A stretch of 10,150 nucleotides of DNA. Origin: Anaerolineae bacterium. GTDB lineage: Bacteria; Chloroflexota; Anaerolineae; Aggregatilineales; Phototrophicaceae. The stretch is taken from NCBI GenBank assembly GCA_025454715.1, contig JALONY010000074.1, positions 1 to 10,150 on the forward strand, in the 5' to 3' direction. Below the pieces are notes generated by a model that did not search any database, was not told the DNA's origin, and worked only from the letters and a program-made list of their open reading frames with translations. Shown one piece after another: positions 5,171-10,150 of this stretch (the first letter of the stretch is position 1; each line of letters starts with the position of its first letter). The translations under genes were made by a program, and so were the position numbers.

Positions 5171-6871
5171 TCACCCCATGCTGAGCAAGCGCCGGATGGT
5201 GAGCGCGAGGTGCAGCGCGAGGCGTGTCTCGGGGCGGTCGAGGTCGATTCCGGCAATCTCGTTGATGCGGTTCATGCGGTACAACAACGTATTGCGGTGC
5301 ACGATCAGTTGCTCGGCGGTCTGGCTGAGGTTGCCGTGGCAATGGAAGAACGCCTCCAGCGTCTTGATCAGGTCGGCGTTTTGGCGCTGGTCATAATCCA
5401 GCAACGAGCCGAGGGTGTGCTGGCAAAATTCCTTCAGCATCTCGGTGTCGCTCAGGTTGAGGATGAGCTGATACACCCCGAGGTCGCCGATGTAGAGCGG
5501 GGTATCGGTCTGCAAGCGGCGGGCGAGGTCGAGCGCTTGGCGCGCATCGCGGTAGCTGCTGCGCCAGCCCGACACCTCGCGGGCGATTTGCCCCAAGCCC
5601 AGCGCGGCCTTGTTGGACGGGTATTGGCGGTGGATTTCCTCGGCGAAGGTGCGCGACAACTTCAGCCCCGAGTCGATCGGGTGCTCTGGGTTGGCGGCGA
5701 AGAACACCAACACCTCGTTTTCGCTCTCGCGAATCCACACCAGCGCTTGGATGCGTTGATTGTTGATGACCCCGTTCACCAGCGTCTCGAGGCGGCGCAA
5801 GGACGGGACTTGGCGCTCGGACGGGTGCCACGACAGCAAGATGGCGATGTGCGGCACGGCCATATCGTGGTCGAGGCGCTCGCCTTGCTTGACGGCCTCT
5901 TGCTGGCTGACATCGCCGACCAACAGGCGCTCGAGGAATGAGCCGCGCAAGCGCTTCTCGGCCTCGCTGACCGCCTTGACCTTGGCCATCTCGAGTCCGC
6001 AGGCCGCCGCGCCGTGCTCGGCCATCAGCGCGTCGATTTCGTCGAGGTCGGTCTCGAGGCCGACGATGGTCAGATAGCCCCGCCCCATATCGTTGGTGAC
6101 GACCGGCGCGACCAAGCGGGCGAGGCCGGGCAAGCTCAGGGCTTGCAAGATGCTGGGCTGATCGATGTCGGCGACTTTGGTGCGGTCTTGCAGCTCGACC
6201 GGCAGGTTGCGCGGGTCACGCAGGAACGACTCCACGCTGTCCCACGCCCCCACCAATTGCGGGTGCGGCTTGCTGACCATCACGCGCAGGTTTTTGTCTT
6301 GCAGCACCACCGCCTTGTTGGTCAGGCGGGCGATGACCTCGATGAGTTCGTTGAGCCCCTCGTTGCGGGCGATGATTTCGGTCAGTTGGCGGTAAATTTG
6401 TTGGCCGCGCCGCTCCAGTTGGCCTTTTTGATCGACCAACAGGCTGACGGTCGAGCGCTCGACGAGGCGCGGGCGGCTGCTGCTGGGCAACAGCAAGACC
6501 GGCACGCTATAGGCCTTGGCCTCGGCCAGTGCCGAGGGCGAGACGGCCTCGAAAAAGGCCAGCGCGGCCAGCTTGGCCTCGGCAGCCCAACGCACCAGCT
6601 CGACATCGGTGGTGCGGCGCATGGTGCTGGATTCTTGGGGCGAGACCAAAATCAGCTCGCTGGGTTGAACCTGCTTATGCAGCGGGTCGTCTTGGGGGTA
6701 CAGCACCGATACCCACGCCACCGGACGCGACAGCAAGCCTTCGCCTGCCAACACGCGGGTTTCCAGCGGGAGTGCCAGCTTCCGGCAGTCTTCCAATGAC
6801 ACGCGGTGAGAGGAGTCCGTCTGGGCGTCCACAGTCCCGTTACAACCTTTATCCTTGACCCGAAAAAACAA
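5171..6871 (-). CDS. PucR/CdaR-family transcriptional regulator
   Basis: This encodes up to 566 residues. Residues about 25-135 match the PucR N-terminal (purine catabolism regulator-like) domain, with LAGEGLLSRPVAWVSVLYPQ (41-60) and SELILVSPQ (71-79). Residues about 150-300 look like a GAF-type sensor region preceded by a helix. Residues about 305-470 fit the central GGDEF-like part of the family. The C-terminus is the PucR helix-turn-helix: LIKTLEAFFHCHGNLSQTAE (501-520) followed by LIVHRNTLLYRMNRI (522-536) and the closing RPETRLALHLAL (546-557). The protein is a cytoplasmic DNA-binding regulator whose ligand is unknown. No purine, allantoin, glycerate or amino-acid catabolic genes are nearby, so its target is open. 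The start is uncertain: the most upstream codon is TTG 6871 with no clear ribosome site, and GTG 6832 and GTG 6802 are alternatives. The latter puts the start just before the conserved domain. It may autoregulate or act on the adjacent operator-like palindrome, which is inferred only from proximity. Confidence 0.9.
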   Translation of the reverse strand: MFFRVKDKGCNGTVDAQTDSSHRVSLEDCRKLALPLETRVLAGEGLLSRPVAWVSVLYPQDDPLHKQVQPSELILVSPQESSTMRRTTDVELVRWAAEAKLAALAFFEAVSPSALAEAKAYSVPVLLLPSSSRPRLVERSTVSLLVDQKGQLERRGQQIYRQLTEIIARNEGLNELIEVIARLTNKAVVLQDKNLRVMVSKPHPQLVGAWDSVESFLRDPRNLPVELQDRTKVADIDQPSILQALSLPGLARLVAPVVTNDMGRGYLTIVGLETDLDEIDALMAEHGAAACGLEMAKVKAVSEAEKRLRGSFLERLLVGDVSQQEAVKQGERLDHDMAVPHIAILLSWHPSERQVPSLRRLETLVNGVINNQRIQALVWIRESENEVLVFFAANPEHPIDSGLKLSRTFAEEIHRQYPSNKAALGLGQIAREVSGWRSSYRDARQALDLARRLQTDTPLYIGDLGVYQLILNLSDTEMLKEFCQHTLGSLLDYDQRQNADLIKTLEAFFHCHGNLSQTAEQLIVHRNTLLYRMNRINEIAGIDLDRPETRLALHLALTIRRLLSMG

Positions 6872-6904
6872 GTACCGACATTTTCAGCGGTCTTCTTGCA
6901 GTGC

Positions 6905-6936
6905 CTGACGGGGCGGGTTTAGGTTTCCCCCGTCAG
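6905..6936 (-). terminator. Hairpin spanning the 3' end of the small membrane protein gene
   Basis: CTGACGGGG (6905-6913) pairs perfectly with CCCCGTCAG (6928-6936). The stop codon of the four-TM protein gene (6919-6921) lies in the 14-nt loop. With one bulged base the stem extends by GTGC/GCAC (6901-6904 with 6936-6939). It is placed as a terminator or attenuator between this gene and the PucR gene, but no T-run follows on the minus strand. Confidence 0.4.
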
Positions 6937-7359
6937 CACGCCAAAAGCAATCACGGCGGCGAACGTCAACATGGCAAAGCCTTTGACATCGGCGTTAGGT
7001 GACATATACATGCTGTAATACGCCATCACCAGCATCAGCGAGCCGCCCACCCATGTCGCGGGCGACACCCGCCAACGGTTGGCGTATTGATAAAAGCCCG
7101 AGCCCAGCAAAATCAGCGCACCGGCCACGGGCGTAAACCAGTTGGGGATGTTGAGGTCGGTCTGGCCTTCGCGGGTCAGGTACAGCACCGCGAACACCCC
7201 GACCAGCAACGCCCAAGTGATGTGCTCGACGCGAATCTCGTCGTAGCTCTTGCGCCCACCCCCACCGCCCGAAGAACGGCGGCGCGACGAACGCCGACGG
7301 GAAGAGCGGCGGTTATCGTAATCATCATCATAATCGCGACGCGAGCGGCGGTAGCTCAT
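6919..7359 (-). CDS. Small four-TM membrane protein with a basic Arg/Ser-rich N-terminal tail
   Basis: This encodes 146 residues. ATG 7359 is chosen because AGGGGA lies just upstream; an in-frame extension to 7410 would add 17 residues without a ribosome site. Residues 1-38 are hydrophilic: acidic YDDDYDN (10-16), then a repeated (R)RRSS pattern (17-30), a five-glycine run and RK. The positive charge predicts a cytoplasmic tail. Four hydrophobic segments follow, at about 47-62, 74-91, 100-119 and 124-142. I do not recognise the family, and no catalytic motif is visible. It lies 81 bp downstream of the large GT-C-like gene on the same strand and could be co-transcribed with it, although a short promoter in 7360-7440 cannot be excluded. 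The tail might bind nucleic acid or phospholipid headgroups; that is speculation. Confidence 0.75.
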   Translation of the reverse strand: MSYRRSRRDYDDDYDNRRSSRRRSSRRRSSGGGGGRKSYDEIRVEHITWALLVGVFAVLYLTREGQTDLNIPNWFTPVAGALILLGSGFYQYANRWRVSPATWVGGSLMLVMAYYSMYMSPNADVKGFAMLTFAAVIAFGVLTGET

Positions 7360-7440
7360 CGTGTCCCCTGTCGTGCCATGCCTTAAGCCAATGCAATAGA
7401 AGTGTAACACGGCTGAGCGGTTTTTGCAGCAATCGTCTCA

Positions 7441-9054
7441 TCAGCGCGCCGCGAACACCGCCACACCGTCCGCCTCGAACACGCGGCGCAGGCCGTCGGT
7501 GCACGCCACCGCGCCCAATGCGCGCTCTTGTGGCCCCAGCAGGACGTAATCGACCTGATAGGCCGGTGCGGGGGCGCGGGTGCCGTCCAGCACCGTCCGG
7601 CAATCGGCGGGGGTGTCGCTGGTGAAGAACAGGCGCACCGCCGCCTGCGCGGTCGATGGGTAGAGCGCTTTATCGGGCGTGGCGTAGACCACCCGCCTGC
7701 CGGTCAGGGCGGGCAGCCACAAGCTGACCTTGGGCGAGGCCAGCACCACCGCATCGAGCGAGGTCTCGCGCATCAGCCATGCGCTGGCCTCGATGTAAGC
7801 GCTCTCGAGGTGGAGCGCGTCGCGCTGGTCGTTGGTCAGTGGTGCCAGCGCCACCGGCAAATGGCCGAAGGCAATCACCAGCACCCCGACGATGCCGAGG
7901 CGCAAGCGCCACAGCGGGCTGGGCAGCACCCGCGCCCAAAATGCGAACGCGGCGCGGGTGGCGAAATAGGCCACCGGCAACATCAGCCCGACCCAGAACC
8001 CACCCCCGACCACCGGCAAGGCGTAGCCGCACAGCAACATGAACGCCAGCCAAAACAGCATCAGCGCGCTATCGTCCGGCTCCAGCTTGCGAACCACGCC
8101 CCACAGCGCGGGTACCGCTATGATGAGCGGCACGCCCAAACCCGCCAGCACCCCCCAGAGCGGCACGGTCGGCAAGGTGCTATCGCGCAGCCACAACGTG
8201 AAGGCCATCGGGTTTTGGAACGCGGTGGCCACCAAAAACCCGACCAACGGCAAGGCAGGCACCCCGAACCACAACAAAATCAGCGCGTTGCGGGCAAACA
8301 GGCGCGTCTTGAGGCCGTGTAGCCCGACCACGAACAAGAACCCGAGCGCGAACGGCAACAGCGCGGGCGGGTCGATGATCATCAGCAACATGGAGAACAA
8401 GAACAAGCGCAAGCCGTAATTGGTCACGGCGGGCTTTTGGGTGCTACCGCGCCGCAATGCGCTAATCCCTGCCGCGGCCAGCAGGCTGAGGGCGGCGGTC
8501 GCCAACGGCCAATGCACGTTCATCAACAGGCTGTGGAACGGGTAGGCGGGCGTCAACCCAGAGTCGAGCGTGTTGCCCATCAGCGGCGCGAGCGCCCAGC
8601 CCAGCCCACCGCCGAGGCTGGCGATGGCCGAGAACGTGCGGCGCGCCGTGACGCGCTGCCAAATTTGCGCGGCCAGCAGGTAAAACGTATGCACCATCAA
8701 CAGGCCGGTCAGCAGGCGCACCACATGAAAGACGGCTTGGATATCGAGGTCGCCCGCGTTGGCGACCCGCCCGAGCGCGCCGTACAGCAGGTCGGTCAGC
8801 AGGTTGGGCAGGGATTCGGGAGTGTAGCGCGGCTGGGGGAAGGTACCGCCCTCGGCGGCGTGGGTCATCAAGGCCAGCACGCCCGCGCTATCGGTCAAGT
8901 CGTGCGTCACGCCCAAAAACAAGACCTCGGGCGATGGGCGCAGCACCCCGACCGCCGCGAACGGCACCAACGAGGCCACCATCATCAGGCAACCGAGCAG
9001 CAAGACCCACCGCCATTCGGCAGGGGCGATATAGTCGCTATGGGTCGAGTCCAT
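7441..9054 (-). CDS. Multi-spanning membrane protein, GT-C (PMT/ArnT-like) glycosyltransferase-like
   Basis: This encodes 537 residues. ATG 9054 follows AAGGGGA, giving a clear ribosome site; an in-frame extension to 9114 adds a hydrophilic leader with no site. The first TM (about 15-37) is followed by an extracytoplasmic loop with THDLTDSAGVLALMTHAAEG (50-69), RYTPE (76-80) and NLLTDLLYGALGRVA (84-98), then VFHVVRLLTGLLM (108-120). This loop, with acidic residues after TM1 and an 'R-F/Y-TPE' segment, resembles large uncharacterised GT-C-like proteins of Chloroflexota, which may transfer sugars from polyprenyl-phosphate carriers at the outer face of the membrane. About ten further hydrophobic segments run to about residue 400. 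The last 130 residues are soluble, with a Rossmann-like look (LDAVVLASPKVSLWLPALTG, 433-452, and VDYVLLGPQE, 501-510). The donor and acceptor are unknown, and enzymatic activity is inferred from overall architecture only. A mere transport or scaffold role is the alternative. Confidence 0.75.
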   Translation of the reverse strand: MDSTHSDYIAPAEWRWVLLLGCLMMVASLVPFAAVGVLRPSPEVLFLGVTHDLTDSAGVLALMTHAAEGGTFPQPRYTPESLPNLLTDLLYGALGRVANAGDLDIQAVFHVVRLLTGLLMVHTFYLLAAQIWQRVTARRTFSAIASLGGGLGWALAPLMGNTLDSGLTPAYPFHSLLMNVHWPLATAALSLLAAAGISALRRGSTQKPAVTNYGLRLFLFSMLLMIIDPPALLPFALGFLFVVGLHGLKTRLFARNALILLWFGVPALPLVGFLVATAFQNPMAFTLWLRDSTLPTVPLWGVLAGLGVPLIIAVPALWGVVRKLEPDDSALMLFWLAFMLLCGYALPVVGGGFWVGLMLPVAYFATRAAFAFWARVLPSPLWRLRLGIVGVLVIAFGHLPVALAPLTNDQRDALHLESAYIEASAWLMRETSLDAVVLASPKVSLWLPALTGRRVVYATPDKALYPSTAQAAVRLFFTSDTPADCRTVLDGTRAPAPAYQVDYVLLGPQERALGAVACTDGLRRVFEADGVAVFAAR

Positions 9055-9102
9055 CGGGGTTCCCCTTGGCTGAAGTGGGTGCGCGGCGTGCGAGTCAGCG
9101 CT

Positions 9103-9130
9103 ATTGTATCCCAAAGTCAGGCACAGTCAT
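9103..9130 (-). promoter_or_regulatory. Candidate promoter for the GT-C-like membrane protein gene
   Basis: Read on the minus strand, ATGACT (9130-9125) could be the -35 and TACAAT (9108-9103) the -10, with a 16-bp spacer. The -10 matches the consensus at five of six positions and the -35 at four of six. The start codon lies about 50 bp downstream. It overlaps the divergent promoter described next, so the two may compete. Confidence 0.4.
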
Positions 9131-9138
9131 GCTATAAT
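9130..9138 (+). promoter_or_regulatory. Extended -10 promoter (TGCTATAAT) for the Trm112-like gene
   Basis: TATAAT (9133-9138) is a perfect -10 hexamer preceded by TG one base upstream, making an extended -10 element. No good -35 is present at 16-18 bp, which extended -10 promoters can do without. The start would fall near 9145, giving a leader of about 30 nt before ATG 9177. The element is outstanding in a GC-rich background. Confidence 0.7.
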
Positions 9139-9176
9139 TTTGGCATATCCCCCGTCAAACCTTGCGAGAACCCACC

Positions 9177-9422
9177 ATGAGCGACCCCTATACGTTCAAC
9201 CCCGCCCATCTCGAGCTGTTGCGTTGCCCCGAAGCGGTGCAGCAGGGCGGCGAGGCCGGTCGGCTGACCCTGATTAACCCGCACTGGGTCGGCAACGCCA
9301 CCAGCGGCAACAAGTACCCCATCCACAACGGCATCCCGTACCTCATCATCAAGGAAGGGCGGCGCTGGCGCGACACGCCCGATTCCCAGCTGCCCGTCCC
9401 GCCGCCCCCGCCCGTCGAGTAA
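9177..9422 (+). CDS. Small Trm112-like protein lacking zinc ligands
   Basis: This encodes 81 residues. ATG 9177 is preferred; an in-frame TTG at 9162 is closer to the promoter start site but leaves little leader. The ribosome site is weak (GAGA about 8 nt upstream). HLELLRCPE (11-19) and KYPIHNGIPYLII (46-58) match the ends of the Trm112/UPF0434 (YcaR-like) fold, which normally reads 'LLeiLaCP.c...L' and 'aYPI.dGIPvLl'. Classical members bind zinc through four cysteines. Here only Cys17 remains, and the middle is replaced by a Gly/Asn-rich insert (VQQGGEAGRL, then HWVGNATSGN), so zinc binding seems lost. The tail ends with a run of prolines (73-79). Family members act as small partner or activator subunits, for example of methyltransferases; the partner here is unknown. 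It probably forms a transcription unit with the acidic protein gene 78 bp downstream, ahead of the shared terminator. Confidence 0.7.
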   Translation: MSDPYTFNPAHLELLRCPEAVQQGGEAGRLTLINPHWVGNATSGNKYPIHNGIPYLIIKEGRRWRDTPDSQLPVPPPPPVE

Positions 9423-9500
9423 GTTGGGCGCAACCCGTATCGTTTTCGGTGCGTATAGGTTAGTACAGCAACCCATCAGAGTGTCAGGAGTATCCCAATC

Positions 9501-9824
9501 ATGACCGATCAGACCAACCCGACCCCCGAGCAAGACGAGAGCAACCCGCGTAACCCGTTCGAGACCTTCTTGTATCACCAACGCCGCGCCCTCGAAGAGA
9601 CCGGCAAGGCGCTGGAATCGTTGTTGCCCGAGGGCTTCCGTGAGCACGGCGCCAACGCCACCCGCGAGTTTTCGAAGGGCTTGCGCGTCTTGATGGAAGC
9701 GGCCATCGAGGAAGTCAAGAAGGCCAGCGACAAGATGAAGCCGGACGGCACGCCCGAGGCCAACGCCGACGGCGATGACGCCAGCACCACCGGCGCGAGC
9801 AAGGTCAAGGTCGTGGTCGAGTAG
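9501..9824 (+). CDS. Small acidic alpha-helical protein of unknown function
   Basis: This encodes 107 residues. AGGAG (9486-9490) lies 10 nt before ATG 9501, a strong start. The N-terminus (1-18) is polar and Asn/Pro/Glu-rich. Residues 19-80 are predicted to be helical with amphipathic heptad-like spacing: FETFLYHQRRALEETGKALE (20-39), LLPEGFREHGANATREF (41-57) and GLRVLMEAAIEEVKKASDKM (60-79). A disordered acidic stretch (81-100) ends in a short KVKVVVE tail. There is no signal peptide or membrane segment. I do not recognise a named family; the helical layout is superficially like phasins or small scaffold proteins, but no signature supports that. Sitting 78 bp after the Trm112-like gene and ahead of a strong terminator, it is probably the last gene of that transcript. 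Confidence 0.75.
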   Translation: MTDQTNPTPEQDESNPRNPFETFLYHQRRALEETGKALESLLPEGFREHGANATREFSKGLRVLMEAAIEEVKKASDKMKPDGTPEANADGDDASTTGASKVKVVVE

Positions 9825-9853
9825 GCCACTCGCCCTAGCACCACCTCGCAAAC

Positions 9854-9888
9854 CACCCCGCACAAGACACGTGCGGGGTGATTTTTTT
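9854..9888 (+). terminator. Rho-independent terminator after the acidic protein gene
   Basis: CACCCCGCAC (9854-9863) pairs perfectly with GTGCGGGGTG (9871-9880) around a 7-nt loop, followed by A and seven T residues (9882-9888). It lies 30 bp after the stop codon of the acidic protein gene. It is oriented for the plus strand; no T-run follows on the minus strand, so the converging phosphatase gene is probably not terminated here. Confidence 0.92.
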
Positions 9889-9907
9889 ATGGGGTCGAGA
9901 GGTGCCG

Positions 9908-10150
9908 TCAGCCCTGCGCCGCCAGATGCGGCGTGAGCGGCTCTTGCACCACCGAGAAGCGCGCCCCGTCGTGCGACACGATCATCACCGCGGTGTTCTC
10001 GAACGTGGGGGATAGTTTGGGGTCGGCGATGTACAGCTCTGGGAACAGGTGCACCATCAGCACGCGCAAGGTCGCCCCGTGCGAGAAGATGGCGATGTGT
10101 TGCCCGCGCCCATCGGCCAAGACCTCCGCAAACACGCTGGCCGCCCGTGC
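9908..10150 (-). CDS. Histidine phosphatase (phosphoglycerate mutase-like) family protein, C-terminal end
   Basis: The frame is open from the right edge of the window (about 80 residues visible) to TGA at 9908-9910; the start and the N-terminal RHG motif lie outside. The visible part contains AIFSHGATLRVLMVHLF, with the second catalytic histidine in the SHG motif (codons near 10060-10095). It is followed by a short insert and LSPTFENTAVMIV, which matches the family's usual 'l.ntsvt.l' strand. The protein ends shortly after a last beta strand (FSVVQEPLTPHL). Members are cytoplasmic phosphatases or mutases acting on phosphosugars, nucleotides or phosphoproteins; substrate cannot be told from this fragment. 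It converges on the acidic protein gene across the terminator. Confidence 0.85.
   Translation of the reverse strand, partial: ARAASVFAEVLADGRGQHIAIFSHGATLRVLMVHLFPELYIADPKLSPTFENTAVMIVSHDGARFSVVQEPLTPHLAAQG

Noticed and set aside
6014..6799. Long open frame antisense to the PucR-family gene
   Set aside because: Low-complexity Gln/Asp/Gly-rich product with no ribosome site or motif, opposite a well-supported coding gene.
7321..7335. ATC/ATCATA simple repeat as a microsatellite or contingency locus
   Set aside because: It is only about four units long and simply encodes the YDDDYDN stretch of the small membrane protein.

Overview
The window looks like chromosomal DNA of a GC-rich free-living bacterium, most likely a member of the Chloroflexota. 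That assignment is an inference. It rests on the GC-rich coding bias, a PucR/CdaR-type regulator, a multi-spanning GT-C-like membrane protein whose first loop resembles proteins I associate with Anaerolineae/Chloroflexia-type genomes, and a TIR-FGE fusion of a kind found in multicellular and filamentous bacteria. There is no phage, IS, CRISPR, tRNA or rRNA signal.

Layout. At the left edge is the 3' end of a DUF1697 gene (2-226, +). An MGT-type glycosyltransferase follows (305-1422, +). It has a good ribosome binding site and an intact C-terminal half, but its N-terminal domain carries an out-of-frame internal deletion, so I call it a pseudogene. A DUF3124 lipoprotein (1379-1909, -) converges on it and overlaps it by 44 bp. 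A divergent intergenic region (1910-2058) leads to a TIR-FGE (C-type-lectin fold) fusion protein (2059-3258, +). Tail-to-tail with that, 3 bp away, is a secreted astacin-type (M12A) metalloprotease with two C-terminal binding-type domains (3262-4968, -). Its GC content is clearly lower than that of its neighbours. A 200-bp spacer holds an operator-like palindrome and a 15-bp perfect hairpin. It is followed on the minus strand by a PucR-family regulator (5171-6871), a small four-TM protein with an Arg/Ser-rich tail (6919-7359) and a large GT-C-like membrane protein (7441-9054). A divergent promoter region with a strong extended -10 (TGCTATAAT) starts a plus-strand pair: a Trm112-like small protein lacking zinc cysteines (9177-9422) and an acidic helical protein (9501-9824), closed by a textbook terminator (9854-9888). 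The right edge carries the C-terminal end of a histidine phosphatase (9908-10150, -).

How they may work together. Most genes here look like independent units rather than one pathway. The most interesting signal is between 1.9 and 5.1 kb. The TIR-FGE gene and the astacin gene are convergent neighbours, and each is preceded by the same 23-bp inverted repeat, TACTGT-N11-ACAGT(A/C), at 2022-2044 and 5005-5027. I found this arrangement nowhere else in the window. That suggests a shared regulator for a TIR-domain signalling or defence protein and a secreted protease. The TIR domain has Ile82 where the usual catalytic glutamate sits, and the FGE domain lacks both catalytic cysteines, so both halves look like binding modules rather than enzymes.
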